64,000 nt of DNA from Lachnospiraceae bacterium (GTDB lineage: Bacteria; Bacillota; Clostridia; Lachnospirales; Lachnospiraceae). A program made the position numbers and the translations under genes. The notes below the pieces were generated by a model. It was not told where the DNA came from and searched no databases. It saw only the letters and a list, made by a program, of their open reading frames with translations. This document shows positions 45,242 through 54,630 of this stretch, piece by piece (positions within the stretch are counted from its first letter, which is position 1; each line of letters starts with the position of its first letter). Where the stretch lies: the NCBI GenBank assembly GCA_016283575.1, contig JAEEND010000025.1, positions 180,035 through 244,034 of the forward strand, in the 5' to 3' direction.

Positions 45242-46415
45242 TTATATCTAAAGTAGCTCTCTTGGAATATACTATTACCGTGTCGCCATCAAGTATCATA
45301 GTTGAGCCGGTCGGTATAATGGTTTTTCCGTTTCTGTAGATCATTACTATTAAATCCAAGCGAGAAATATCAAGATTCTCTATTTTTTCTCCAATCCATG
45401 GATGCTCGCCCTTCACTATAACTTCCCTTAGTTCCATACGATTGCTGTTTTTATAGTGCTTAGCACCGAACACAAGCACATCATCCTCGCAAAGAGTAAC
45501 GTCACCCTTGGCAACAGTTATTTCATTGCCCCTGATAATGGACGCAAGAATAAGATCCGGAGGAAACACAATTTCGCTGATCTTTTTCCCTGTCCATGAA
45601 TGACCGTGTCTTAATCTGCTTGTTACAAATTTAAGTTCGTTCTCTTCACCGAGAGCCTCAATACGTTTAAGCTTTGTATATTGCTCCACGAACCCTGCGG
45701 AAATAATACCTGTTGGAATAGCAACCATACCTACTCCTAAAAAGGAGATTACTATGGCCATTATTCTACCGCCTAAAGTAACCGGATATATATCACCATA
45801 TCCTACTGTAAGAAGTGTGGAGGTTGACCACCATATTCCTGAAAAAGCGTTAGCAAACTGCTCCGGCTGAGCCTCATGTTCGAGACTGTACATGAAAAGT
45901 GAGGAAGCAAGCATCATTATAAGAATCAGGGACATTGATGATAAAAGCTGATTCTTTTTATCTTTCAAAACGTCAGTTATAACGTTAAAGGCATCATAGG
46001 TTGAGTTTATTTTAAATAATCTGAAAATCCTTATTACACGCAACATTCTGAATGCCACGATTCCGGCAGGAAAGAAGAATGGCAGATAAAATGGTAAAAT
46101 CGTAAGTAAATCTATGATTCCGTAAAAAGAAAAAACAAATTTACATATTGCCGCAGCTCTTCTTTTTGAAGGATAAAGAAAATCAGCGGTCCAAAGTCTC
46201 AATATATATTCGATGGTAAATACGATTATCGTAATCGTATCAATTACATTTATTATCCCTGCGTAAGGTAGTGACTCTTCAAATGTCGAAAACAGCGTTG
46301 CGGAGAGATTCAGAATAATCATAATAACTATGAATACATCGAATCCCGTACTTAGGAAGTCTGTTCTTTTTCCAATCTGTATTATGTTAAATATTCTTTC
46401 TCTCATGTTTTTCAT
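45231..46415 (-). CDS. Voltage-gated potassium channel with C-terminal RCK_C (TrkA-C) domains
   Basis: The 394-residue protein has six membrane segments. The S4 segment FRMLRVIRIFRLFK has regularly spaced arginines and the pore helix ends in TVGYGD, the potassium filter. A cytoplasmic tail (about 245-394) contains two TrkA-C-like modules, each with 'G..L' type hydrophobic pattern and gating loops (GHSWTGKKISEIVFPPDLIL and GEHPWIGEKIENLDISRLDL), which usually bind ligands such as c-di-AMP or nucleotides. Given that the window also encodes CdaA, c-di-AMP control is an attractive possibility but unproven. It is convergent with the VOC gene. Confidence 0.88.
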   Translation of the reverse strand: MKNMRERIFNIIQIGKRTDFLSTGFDVFIVIMIILNLSATLFSTFEESLPYAGIINVIDTITIIVFTIEYILRLWTADFLYPSKRRAAAICKFVFSFYGIIDLLTILPFYLPFFFPAGIVAFRMLRVIRIFRLFKINSTYDAFNVITDVLKDKKNQLLSSMSLILIMMLASSLFMYSLEHEAQPEQFANAFSGIWWSTSTLLTVGYGDIYPVTLGGRIMAIVISFLGVGMVAIPTGIISAGFVEQYTKLKRIEALGEENELKFVTSRLRHGHSWTGKKISEIVFPPDLILASIIRGNEITVAKGDVTLCEDDVLVFGAKHYKNSNRMELREVIVKGEHPWIGEKIENLDISRLDLIVMIYRNGKTIIPTGSTMILDGDTVIVYSKRATLDIIKP

Positions 46416-46530
46416 ACTGTCAATCCTCTGGTACGCAAGTCATGTAGTTTTCATTTCTTATCTTTATCTTACCATAGTTATAAATTAAGGCACAGGTCGG
46501 ATTAAAATTCCTGAAAATAGGTCAAGTGGA

Positions 46531-46563
46531 TAAAAAAGACGCCGAATCAAATCAGCGTCTTTC
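46531..46563 (-). terminator. Rho-independent terminator for the gene at 46567-47109
   Basis: Read on the minus strand, AGACGC pairs with GCGTCT and is followed by TTTTTTA. It separates the orphan gene from the K+ channel gene downstream, so these are independent transcripts. Confidence 0.75.
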
Positions 46564-46566
46564 ATG

Positions 46567-47109
46567 TTATGCCCAGGGATCTTCGCTTTCCGGTACACGT
46601 ATATCGGAAAGGCACTGAATGTCGTTTACAAACCACTGTCCCGACGAAGGTTTTTTTCTGAGCTTAATGGGCCTGAGTGAATCGGCGCCGGAGCTCTTTA
46701 CATAGAGAGTAGCCCAGTTTTCTTCGCTGTATGAATAGGGATTATCATATATGTTTATGGAATAAGGGGTCGTGGGGGTGTAGCCGTTCTTTCTTGTGGC
46801 TCCTTCAAAAAATGAGAAGGGCTTATAAGGCTGACCCTGTAAACGATCTCGGATAAACTGTTTTTCATAATTACTGAATTCGGATGGGCCGTTTAAGTAA
46901 TCAAGCATCTCGAATGTAGCATTACTGTCTTTAGAGTAGTTACAAAGACACAGCACTGCCAGGGCAGCAGTTTTAAAAGGTGTATCCAATGAACACTCCG
47001 GTAATAAAGTAAGCTCCGAAAGATTCGCAGGGAGTTTATCGAAAGTGAAGGTCTCGCAGGCACTGTTGGAAGAATTTTTTTCATTTTTCTTCTTGCCGAA
47101 AAAAAGCAT
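46567..47109 (-). CDS. Uncharacterised cytoplasmic protein, DUF6935-like
   Basis: The 180-residue protein begins MLFFGKKKNEK and has a core typical of a small family I recall as DUF6935: SLDTPFKTAALAVLCLCNYSKD, MLDYLNGPSEFSNYEKQFIRDR, and a C-terminal GQWFVNDIQCLSDIRVPE. No catalytic motif is seen and there is no signal or membrane segment. The family assignment is from memory and only moderately sure. A near-ideal AAGGAGGTGA precedes the ATG, predicting strong translation. It stands alone between two terminators. Confidence 0.6.
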   Translation of the reverse strand: MLFFGKKKNEKNSSNSACETFTFDKLPANLSELTLLPECSLDTPFKTAALAVLCLCNYSKDSNATFEMLDYLNGPSEFSNYEKQFIRDRLQGQPYKPFSFFEGATRKNGYTPTTPYSINIYDNPYSYSEENWATLYVKSSGADSLRPIKLRKKPSSGQWFVNDIQCLSDIRVPESEDPWA

Positions 47110-47162
47110 AGTGTCACCTCCTTCATGGGTACCAAATCTTTTTCATTATAAGGATTCAAAAT

Positions 47163-47194
47163 GCAAAAAAAATGTGCCAGTTGGCACATTTTTA
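47163..47194 (-). terminator. Bidirectional-looking terminator after the response regulator gene
   Basis: AAAATGTGCC pairs with GGCACATTTT around AGTT, with a long A-run on one side and T-run on the other. On the minus strand it ends the plsC-sensor-kinase-regulator operon. Confidence 0.8.
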
Positions 47195-47228
47195 AGTAAT
47201 CCGTATAGGAAATAAGTCCCGATATTTG

Positions 47229-47849
47229 CTATTTAATCACGATTCCAAGGCGGCCGGCCTCCGATACAAGCTCTGTTCTTGTATGAAAGCCTGTCTTTAA
47301 CAATATATTTTCAATATGTCTTTTAACCGTTCCTGCGGATACTCCGAGACGGTCGCCGATCTCCTGGTTGGAGTCACCGGTGGTAAGCTCTTTTAAGACA
47401 TCAAGCTCTCGCTCCGTAAGTGCATGATTGGTGGTATCGCCGAATTGCACTACAGGTGTAGTGTCGGGAAATACATGCTCGCCGGCCATGGTCTTATCCA
47501 TAACCGAGATGATCTCTTCTTTTTCCGAATCCTTGTACCAGAAAGAATCAACTCCGATATTGCGGGCACGTTCTATCCAGGAATATTCCGGCATGGAAGT
47601 AACGATTATTATCTTAACATGCGGATATTTCTGCTTTATAGCTTCCGCGGCATCAAGACCGCTCTCGTTTAGCGCCGTGCAGACATCCATAAGTATAAGG
47701 TCCACTTTTTTGTTCTCCACGATGTTGATGGCAAGAGAAGCATTGGAAATGGAATCTACTCGTTCATATTGTTGGCTTGATTCCAGAAAGATTTCAAAAA
47801 GTCTTCTGGGCATGGCCTGGTCTTCTACGATCAGTACTTGATATGGCAT
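47229..47849 (-). CDS. NarL/LuxR-type response regulator
   Basis: The 206-residue protein has an N-terminal receiver domain (acidic pocket E9-D10, phosphoacceptor D55 in LILMDVCTALN) and a C-terminal LuxR-type HTH (about 145-206: LTERELDVLKELTTGDSNQEIGDRL...). It should be phosphorylated by the histidine kinase encoded immediately upstream and act as a transcription factor. The spacer to the kinase gene is 14 bases. The target genes are not identifiable from the window. Confidence 0.93.
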   Translation of the reverse strand: MPYQVLIVEDQAMPRRLFEIFLESSQQYERVDSISNASLAINIVENKKVDLILMDVCTALNESGLDAAEAIKQKYPHVKIIIVTSMPEYSWIERARNIGVDSFWYKDSEKEEIISVMDKTMAGEHVFPDTTPVVQFGDTTNHALTERELDVLKELTTGDSNQEIGDRLGVSAGTVKRHIENILLKTGFHTRTELVSEAGRLGIVIK

Positions 47850-47863
47850 TTTTTCTCCTCGGT

Positions 47864-49108
47864 CTATTTATCGATATTTACTATGAGCTTAAAGCCCGGT
47901 GTGGTTTCTATTATGAGGTCACCCTTCTTTTCCATAAGGATCGACTTAAGATTCTTAAGACCGCCCGATGGTGTTACAGTGCCCTGAGGTATAGCACCGT
48001 CATTTTCAAAAGAAAAAGAATAGCTTCCTTCTTTTTCATATATTTTAGCATAAAGATTATTGGCGTTCCCGTGCTTGCAGGCATTGGCCATGGCTTCTTT
48101 TGCGGCATATACAAAAACCTGCAGGAAATATTTATTAAGGCTTTCGAGGTCACCTTCCGCGTGGAATGAAAGATTGTAGCTTCCTGCCAGAGTGGAAAGG
48201 TCACTCATCACATCGCTTTCATCGGAATTAAGTCCGGCTTCCTTACAGAGTAACAGGATATTTTGCTGCCAGGTCTTAAGGAGTCCGCGCTTGTCTTCAT
48301 CCGAGTAGTCACCTCCGATGGCATTTCTTGTGGAAAGAAGCAGACGGTTTGTTTCATCATGAATATTCATCTTTGTTTCGAGAATTTCTTTTTCGCGGAT
48401 CGAATCAAACATATCCTGCTTATAAGCTTTTAACTGTTCATTCATGCGACTGATGCGCGCATTGTTCTCTTTAAGCTCGGTATTTTTATGATAGAACTCC
48501 GAAACGTCGTAGGCAATAAGCTCGTAGATAGGTTCCTTTTCGTAATCGGTGAGATTCCGCCTGAAATAATAGGCGCTTAAATCCGAGAATACGAAGATCT
48601 GCCTATTTTCCAATGCGTTATACAAGTCCCGACCGTTAAGAAGTGACGTGCCGGTAATACGCTGGCATAACTCGATCATCTTAGTGTTCGCCATTAAGAT
48701 ACGGCCGTTTTCGTAATAATAGCAAAGACCGGAAGGAAGCTTGTTAAGAGCTTCTTTTGCCGAGGTATTGGTAAGCATGGTCTTACGCTTGGCGAACAGG
48801 TATATGAGTATGAACAGCGAAGCTATAAATGCCAGTAATAATAACGATGTGCTTATGGCATAAGGGATGTCACCAAGTTTTTTTATGAGAGGCGTAATGA
48901 TGCGCGCGCGGCGCTGCATTTCTATCTCATAGTCGGTTTCCACGGAATAGAAGCCGATCAGGAAGATGATCACTCCGAGTATAAAGAATCCAATCTTTCT
49001 TAACAGTGTCGAATAGCACAGTATTACCACACCGATAAATGCGATGGCTATGGAGAAGATCGTGAGGATGCCTCTCACTGCATAGGGGAGATCGGCAAAG
49101 GGAATCAT
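47864..49108 (-). CDS. Membrane sensor histidine kinase (LuxR-partner type)
   Basis: The 414-residue protein has three N-terminal membrane segments (about 10-32, 38-55 and 85-106), a PAS-like stretch (about 120-205), a coiled segment and a phosphoacceptor helix with H250 in KMNIHDETNRLLL. A C-terminal ATPase domain has the N-box AKEAMANACKHGNANNL and a weak G region (SGGLKNLKSILM). This fits the kinases that partner with NarL-type regulators. The gene overlaps the 7TM gene by four bases, so the three are made together. Confidence 0.85.
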   Translation of the reverse strand: MIPFADLPYAVRGILTIFSIAIAFIGVVILCYSTLLRKIGFFILGVIIFLIGFYSVETDYEIEMQRRARIITPLIKKLGDIPYAISTSLLLLAFIASLFILIYLFAKRKTMLTNTSAKEALNKLPSGLCYYYENGRILMANTKMIELCQRITGTSLLNGRDLYNALENRQIFVFSDLSAYYFRRNLTDYEKEPIYELIAYDVSEFYHKNTELKENNARISRMNEQLKAYKQDMFDSIREKEILETKMNIHDETNRLLLSTRNAIGGDYSDEDKRGLLKTWQQNILLLCKEAGLNSDESDVMSDLSTLAGSYNLSFHAEGDLESLNKYFLQVFVYAAKEAMANACKHGNANNLYAKIYEKEGSYSFSFENDGAIPQGTVTPSGGLKNLKSILMEKKGDLIIETTPGFKLIVNIDK

Positions 49109-50745
49109 GAAGCGTCACCTCCCATCTCTTTTAAAGCAAATACAAGATAATAAATTCCATCTTCTTTTTCCATGCTCACATTGAAGTATTCGGAAGCAGG
49201 AAGGGAAAGTTCAGAGTCGGTCTCGATCACTGCCTTTATGGTAAAGGGTGAACCTTTGCTGACTCTTATGGTAACACCGATAAGCCGGTTTAAGTTCTTC
49301 TCAAACAATTCCTCAAAGATGGAATAGAGCTCTATTACCGATGACCCGGGAAGCAAGGCGCTTTCGCCTGAGATAAGAGCCGTTTTAATGCCGTTTCTCT
49401 GTAGAGCTCTGAGACTTTCGTTGAGAGAAAGGGTTAATTCCGATGAGGAAAAGAAAGCATTCTTTTCATGTAAAAGCGTGAGGTTGGAATAACGTTTTAT
49501 ATAAGTGCAAAGCACCAGGATAACAGAAGCATGATGATCAAAAAGGGAAAGATCCGCTTCAGCTTCTTCGGAAAGCCGGGCAATTTCAGCCGACTGCGGT
49601 AGCACATGCTTGGCAATGCTGTCATAAAGCTTGTTGCTTTCGTCGATACTGTATCGCTCTGCGTCGAGTTTTCTTTTTAATTTAATGAGTTCGCCTTCTT
49701 CAGCCAAGCGATCGCCGGTTTCCTTAAGCTCCTCATTTAACTTAAGTATCTCGGAAATATCCTCCTGCCAATACATAAAACCGCCTCTTATCGGGAAACG
49801 GCGGATACGGAAGGTGCCTCGCACCTGCTCTTCATTGTCCTCGGTAAAAGAAAGTCCGGCTAAAGAAATAGGCGTACTTCCCGTATATCGTACGGTGCCG
49901 TCGCGATCGGTTATTAGTGCGGCTATGGAGGATTTGGCAAAAAGCGCCTTGTAGCCTTCATTGGATGGGTACAAGCCTATGCAAATACAGATAGTGGTGA
50001 AGCTTCCCATTATATATGAAAATGTCTCGGGAAATTCCGCCACAACGCGACCGTTTATGACAGGAAGCGTGTCTGTGATGTAATATATTGCCCATACAAT
50101 GCCCACAAGAACCGGCAAGAGCGGTAAAAACTGAAGACGTCTCGGGATGGAAATCCTGCACTTTATCAGGGTAAGTACAAAAGAAAAGGTAAAAAGAAAT
50201 ACGATCCAGGCCATTGACAGATAGTAAATGGGACCGTATTCAACATTTCCCACAATGCCCTTGAAATCCTCTTCAAAATCCATCATGAGATGGAGCTTGT
50301 CATTGGAAATTGCCGCAAAAACAAAGAAAAGAGATATTAGAGTGGGTAAATACCATAAAGGGTGAAGCCTTTCGTTTTCAAGGCGTCCTTCATAGATCGA
50401 TGCGTAAAAAAGAAGCAATGGCAGAATATGCATGGGAGCAAAATAAAAATACCAGACATTACGCATATAGATGGCAGTATCGGGAAACGGGAAAAAATAA
50501 AGAAGCTCCAGTATAAACCATATGGTCCAGAGAACACCCACATGAAGGATAACACGTCGCAGGGATTTATGGATAAGTCTTTCTTTAAGATAGAGCGTGA
50601 AAAAAACACCTACCACGATATAGTAGAAAACATCCAGACGACGTAAAAGATACACATCCGGAATGTGAACATGCAGCACGCTGTATAAAAAGTACAGTAT
50701 GAGAAAGATAAAAAAACTGAAGATGGCTTTCTTGGATGATGCCAT
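49105..50745 (-). CDS. 7TM sensor-like protein with degenerate kinase-like C-terminus
   Basis: The 546-residue protein has eight to nine N-terminal membrane segments (about 5-270) resembling the histidine-kinase 7TM sensor region. A PAS-like stretch (IAALITDRDGTVRYTG, near 280) is followed by a coiled segment and a C-terminal region of about 150 residues that lacks a recognisable H-box and all ATP-binding glycine motifs. It is therefore probably not a kinase. Overlap with the true kinase gene suggests it is a co-sensor that docks with it. The gene starts nine bases after plsC. Confidence 0.65.
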   Translation of the reverse strand: MASSKKAIFSFFIFLILYFLYSVLHVHIPDVYLLRRLDVFYYIVVGVFFTLYLKERLIHKSLRRVILHVGVLWTIWFILELLYFFPFPDTAIYMRNVWYFYFAPMHILPLLLFYASIYEGRLENERLHPLWYLPTLISLFFVFAAISNDKLHLMMDFEEDFKGIVGNVEYGPIYYLSMAWIVFLFTFSFVLTLIKCRISIPRRLQFLPLLPVLVGIVWAIYYITDTLPVINGRVVAEFPETFSYIMGSFTTICICIGLYPSNEGYKALFAKSSIAALITDRDGTVRYTGSTPISLAGLSFTEDNEEQVRGTFRIRRFPIRGGFMYWQEDISEILKLNEELKETGDRLAEEGELIKLKRKLDAERYSIDESNKLYDSIAKHVLPQSAEIARLSEEAEADLSLFDHHASVILVLCTYIKRYSNLTLLHEKNAFFSSSELTLSLNESLRALQRNGIKTALISGESALLPGSSVIELYSIFEELFEKNLNRLIGVTIRVSKGSPFTIKAVIETDSELSLPASEYFNVSMEKEDGIYYLVFALKEMGGDAS

Positions 50746-50754
50746 GGAATACTC

Positions 50755-51489
50755 CTATGGTGTTAATTTATGCCTGTTTAAAGCTTCTTCGATTTCGGAA
50801 GAAACCATTGAACTTATTTCTTTATAGTGAGATCTGTCCATCTCGGAAACTTCAATGGGCTTACAATACTCAACATATACGTGAGTACTTTTAACCCAGG
50901 GTAAGTGCGCTTCAAAAATTTCCTGAGAATTGGAGATTGCTACAGGGATTATGGGGCATCCCGTCTTTTCTGCGATCTTAAAGCTTCCCTGATGGAAAGG
51001 AAGGAGAAGGTCATCTCCCTTGTTCCTCGTGCCTTCGGGGAAGATGGTAATGCTTTTACCGTCGTTAACAAGGTCGATACAGTGCTTAATGACCTTTAAT
51101 CCCTTACGAAGATCATTTCGGTCAAGGAAGGTGCAATTCATAAACGCCATCCAGATGCTGAAAATAGGAATATAGGAAGTCTCTTTTTTAGCCACATAGC
51201 CCGTCTGACGGGGACAGCGGGTATAGGTAATGATCACGTCAAAAATGCTTCGATGGTTGGGAGTATAAAGAACGGCCCTGTCCTTCGGGACATTTTCTTC
51301 TCCGATAAATTCAACATGCGTGCCCGCAAGAAAAAGAAGGGCTTTAAAAACCCATTTGATGATGAACTGGCAGGAGCGGGCCCTGACATCCGGAAAGAAA
51401 ATACCGATTAAAAATTCAATTAAAAGTATCGGAAGGGATCCAACCAGAAAAAGCACTGCGAAAGATCCACAGATAATAAAACGTATCAT
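50755..51489 (-). CDS. plsC: 1-acyl-sn-glycerol-3-phosphate acyltransferase (PlsC family)
   Basis: The 244-residue membrane enzyme adds the second acyl chain to lysophosphatidic acid. It has the HX4D motif in TPNHRSIFDV (near 78-87), the substrate-binding FPEGTRNKG, and one N-terminal membrane segment. The order plsC-7TM-kinase-regulator on one message joins membrane lipid synthesis with a sensory system. The promoter is at 51519-51546. Confidence 0.9.
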   Translation of the reverse strand: MIRFIICGSFAVLFLVGSLPILLIEFLIGIFFPDVRARSCQFIIKWVFKALLFLAGTHVEFIGEENVPKDRAVLYTPNHRSIFDVIITYTRCPRQTGYVAKKETSYIPIFSIWMAFMNCTFLDRNDLRKGLKVIKHCIDLVNDGKSITIFPEGTRNKGDDLLLPFHQGSFKIAEKTGCPIIPVAISNSQEIFEAHLPWVKSTHVYVEYCKPIEVSEMDRSHYKEISSMVSSEIEEALNRHKLTP

Positions 51490-51518
51490 ATCGTAACCCT
51501 CTGAAATGTACTATTTTC

Positions 51519-51546
51519 ATTATATCAACGGTCCTAAAAGGTGCAA
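51519..51546 (-). promoter_or_regulatory. Sigma-A promoter of the plsC operon
   Basis: On the minus strand TTGCAC (51541-51546), a 16-base spacer and TATAAT (51519-51524) lie 30 bases upstream of the plsC start. Only the -35 box departs from consensus (one base). Confidence 0.7.
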
Positions 51547-51643
51547 GACATTTTCGGGAAGTTATGGTAGTGTAGTAAAGAGAAAAGTTAAGGTCAATAG
51601 ACACAGGTAAATTATTTAAGTTACTTAAATATAAAGAGGTCCC

Positions 51644-52921
51644 ATGCAGGATATAAGAATAGTTAACATAACAAAACCGAATACTGAAAAAGAAATCTTT
51701 GAAACTGTTTCCCTGGATATTTCCGGGGGAAAGGTAATAAAAGTATATAAAGAAGGGGATACGCTTCCCCCATTCTCGGGGCGAGTGATCGACGGAGCAG
51801 GTCTTACGATCCTCCCGGGACTTTGCGATGTACATGTGCATTTTCGCGATCCCGGCTTTACCCATAAAGAGGACATCGAATCAGGAGCCCGGGCTGCAGT
51901 TCGCGGAGGCTTTACCGAGATAATCCTCATGGCTAACACAAAGCCCACCGTCAGTGATACAGAGACCCTTAAGTATGTACTTAACAAGGCTTCAAAAGAA
52001 AAGATAAAGATTCATACCTGCGCGACCGTAACTAAAGATTTAGCGGGTGAAACTCTCACGGATATGGATGAGCTTGCTTCCGAAGGCGCCATAGGTTTTA
52101 CCGATGACGGAATTCCCATTATGAATGAAACGGTGCTGGCAGCAGCCCTTAAAGAATGTAAGCGCCTGAATGTCCCCATCAGTCTTCATGAAGAAGATAA
52201 GAGCCTTATCAAAGAAAATGGAATAAATCATGGCAAGGCATCAGGATTCTATAACGTATACGGTTCGCCTTCCGAAGCAGAATACAGCATTGTAGCACGT
52301 GACATAGATGTGCTTCGAAAAACCGGCGGCACAATGCTCATACAGCATATAAGCACCAAAGAAGCAGCGGATCTTGTGAGAAAAGGCCGCATGGAAGGAT
52401 TATCTCTCTATGCGGAAGCAACGCCTCATCACATTTCTTTAACTGAAGATGCGGTGATGGAATACGGTGTAAATGCCAAGATGAATCCGCCTTTAAGAAC
52501 GGAAGAGGATAGACATGCGATTATCGATGGCCTTAAGGATGGCACTATTTCCATTATTTCAACGGACCATGCTCCTCATGCCGATTACGAAAAGAATGTC
52601 GAGATCACCAAAGCGCCGTCAGGGATAACAGGGCTTGAAACAAGCTTCTCCATATGTTATGAGGCACTTGTATGTTCCGGCGCCCTGAGTCTTTTTAAGC
52701 TTATAAAGAAAATGTCGGTAAATCCGAGAAAGCTTTATAATCTCCCCGTGCCGGAGGTAAAAGAAGGTTCTTTTGCGGACTTTACCCTCATCGATTTAAA
52801 TTCAAAGTGGATATTTACGGATTCTTTTTCCAAATCAAAGAACTCACCTTTCCTAAATAAAGAACTTAGGGGAAAGATAAAATATACAATTTGTGAAGGA
52901 AACATAGTATATGAAGATTAG
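51644..52921 (+). CDS. pyrC: Dihydroorotase
   Basis: The 425-residue type I amidohydrolase cyclises carbamoyl-aspartate to dihydroorotate in pyrimidine synthesis. Metal ligands are seen in DVHVHFRDPGFTHKED, SLHEED, QHISTKEAADLV and STDHAPH. AAAGAGG precedes the ATG at 51644. It overlaps pyrK by 11 bases. No attenuator-like hairpin or PyrR site was recognised in the 154-base region between plsC and pyrC. Confidence 0.94.
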   Translation: MQDIRIVNITKPNTEKEIFETVSLDISGGKVIKVYKEGDTLPPFSGRVIDGAGLTILPGLCDVHVHFRDPGFTHKEDIESGARAAVRGGFTEIILMANTKPTVSDTETLKYVLNKASKEKIKIHTCATVTKDLAGETLTDMDELASEGAIGFTDDGIPIMNETVLAAALKECKRLNVPISLHEEDKSLIKENGINHGKASGFYNVYGSPSEAEYSIVARDIDVLRKTGGTMLIQHISTKEAADLVRKGRMEGLSLYAEATPHHISLTEDAVMEYGVNAKMNPPLRTEEDRHAIIDGLKDGTISIISTDHAPHADYEKNVEITKAPSGITGLETSFSICYEALVCSGALSLFKLIKKMSVNPRKLYNLPVPEVKEGSFADFTLIDLNSKWIFTDSFSKSKNSPFLNKELRGKIKYTICEGNIVYED

Positions 52922-53678
52922 TGAAACCGGGAAGGTTGTTTCCCAAAAAGAAATAACGAAGGGCATTTTCGATCTTGTGATCTCAACTAAGATCGCAGAG
53001 CTCAGTAAGCCGGGGCAGTTTGTGATGGTATATCCCAAAGACGGTACCACCATTCTTCCGCGCCCCATAAGCATTGCAGAAGTAACTAGCGGGGCGATCC
53101 GTCTTGTGTACAGAGTGGTGGGAAAGGGAACTAATGAATTTTCGGGACTTAAGGCCGGTGATGCGGTAAGGCTTTTAGGCTCCGTGGGAAACGGATTCCC
53201 CCTTGAAAAAGCTGTCGGAAAGCGCGCCGTATTAATGGGCGGCGGTATCGGTGTCCCTCCCATTTTGGAGCTTTCCAAGGAGCTTCTTGCATCATCTAAG
53301 ATCGCGGTTCTCGGTTACAGAGATAATGATCTTTTCTTAAAAGAAGATTTTGATAAATATATAGAAGTCAAGGTGGCAACAGAAGGCGGATCCGCAGGTA
53401 CCAGGGGTAATGTCCTTGATGTACTTCGTGCTGAACACATTGAATGTGATGTGATCTATGCCTGTGGTCCCATGCCCATGCTTCGCGCCATCAAGAAATA
53501 TGCTGAAGAAAAGAATATCGAAGCATTCATTTCTCTTGAAGAGAGAATGGCCTGCGGAGTGGGTGCCTGCCTCGGCTGCGTGGTAAAGACCAAAGAAAAG
53601 GACCATCATTCCAACGTGAATAATGCGCGTATCTGTACAGAAGGCCCCGTATTTGACGCAAGGGAGGTAGAGATTTAA
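52911..53678 (+). CDS. pyrK: Dihydroorotate dehydrogenase electron-transfer subunit
   Basis: The 255-residue iron-sulfur flavoprotein passes electrons from PyrD to NAD+. It has the FAD-binding RPISIAEV, the NAD-binding GGGIGVPPILELSKELL, and a C-terminal 2Fe-2S site with cysteines in ERMACGVGACLGCVV and ARICTEGPVF. It overlaps pyrC by 11 bases and pyrD by one base. Confidence 0.95.
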   Translation: MKISETGKVVSQKEITKGIFDLVISTKIAELSKPGQFVMVYPKDGTTILPRPISIAEVTSGAIRLVYRVVGKGTNEFSGLKAGDAVRLLGSVGNGFPLEKAVGKRAVLMGGGIGVPPILELSKELLASSKIAVLGYRDNDLFLKEDFDKYIEVKVATEGGSAGTRGNVLDVLRAEHIECDVIYACGPMPMLRAIKKYAEEKNIEAFISLEERMACGVGACLGCVVKTKEKDHHSNVNNARICTEGPVFDAREVEI

Positions 53679-54580
53679 TGAATACTGAAGTTAAGATTGC
53701 AGGAGTTTCTTTTAAAAATCCCGTGACAGTTGCGTCAGGAACCTTCGGTTCGGGCATGGAATATTCTGAATTCGTGGATTTGAATCGCTTGGGTGCCGTA
53801 ACCACCAAGGGAGTATCCAATGTCCCCTGGACAGGAAATGATACCCCGAGAGTATGCGAAGTATACGGTGGTATGCTTAATGCCATCGGCCTTCAGAATC
53901 CGGGAATTGAAGTATTTAAGAATCGTGACATTCCATTTTTAAATAAATTTGATACAAAGATCATCGTAAATGTCTGTGGAAAAACCGTTGAAGATTATCT
54001 TGAAGTGGTGGAAAAGCTCGCTGATGAACCCGTAGATATGCTGGAGATCAACGTTTCCTGCCCCAATGTAAAAGAAGGTGCCATCGCTTTCGGACAGAAT
54101 GCCGACGCACTCTTTAATATCACCAATCAGATTAAAAAAATCGCGAAGCAGCCCGTAGTCATGAAGCTTAGCCCCAATGTTACCAGGATAAGTGAAATGG
54201 CGATCGCCGCAGAAAGCGCAGGAGCTGATGCGATTTCTTTGATCAATACGATCACGGGTATGAAAATCGATATCAATCGACGCACCTTCGCTCTTGCCAA
54301 TAAGACCGGCGGTATGAGCGGTCCTGCCATTAAGCCTGTGGCGGTGCGTATGGTATATGAATGCGCCAATGCCGTAAAGATCCCCATTATCGGTATGGGC
54401 GGAATAAGTAACTATGAAGATGCCATTGAATTTATCATGGCAGGTGCTACCATGGTTTCAGTCGGTGCTGCCAATTTCGTAAATCCCAATACCACTATTG
54501 AAGTCATCGAAGGCATCGAAAACTTCATGCGTGAAAAGAATGTTTCTGACATTAACGACCTTCGAGGCTGCGTACGATAA
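53678..54580 (+). CDS. pyrD: Dihydroorotate dehydrogenase (NAD+), catalytic subunit, type 1B
   Basis: The 300-residue FMN enzyme oxidises dihydroorotate to orotate. It has KNPVTVASGTFGSG, INVSCPNVKEG with the catalytic cysteine, and GMGGISNYEDAIEFIMAGA. The presence of pyrK marks it as type 1B. It starts on the last base of pyrK, and GGGAGG precedes the ATG. Confidence 0.96.
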   Translation: MNTEVKIAGVSFKNPVTVASGTFGSGMEYSEFVDLNRLGAVTTKGVSNVPWTGNDTPRVCEVYGGMLNAIGLQNPGIEVFKNRDIPFLNKFDTKIIVNVCGKTVEDYLEVVEKLADEPVDMLEINVSCPNVKEGAIAFGQNADALFNITNQIKKIAKQPVVMKLSPNVTRISEMAIAAESAGADAISLINTITGMKIDINRRTFALANKTGGMSGPAIKPVAVRMVYECANAVKIPIIGMGGISNYEDAIEFIMAGATMVSVGAANFVNPNTTIEVIEGIENFMREKNVSDINDLRGCVR

Positions 54581-54589
54581 TATAAAATT

Positions 54590-54616
54590 AAAAGCCCCTC
54601 AACGAGGGGCTTTTAT
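54590..54616. terminator. Bidirectional terminator between pyrD and the orphan gene
   Basis: AAAAGCCCCTC pairs perfectly with GAGGGGCTTTT around AAC. A-rich and T-rich flanks on both sides mean it can stop transcription from pyrD and, on the other strand, from the gene at 54631-55206. Confidence 0.85.
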
Positions 54617-54630
54617 AGTGTCTCAGGAGA

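Noticed and set aside
47194..47226. CCCGATAT near the response regulator end as a sigma-28 site
   Set aside because: No TAAA box at suitable spacing and no gene placed to use it.
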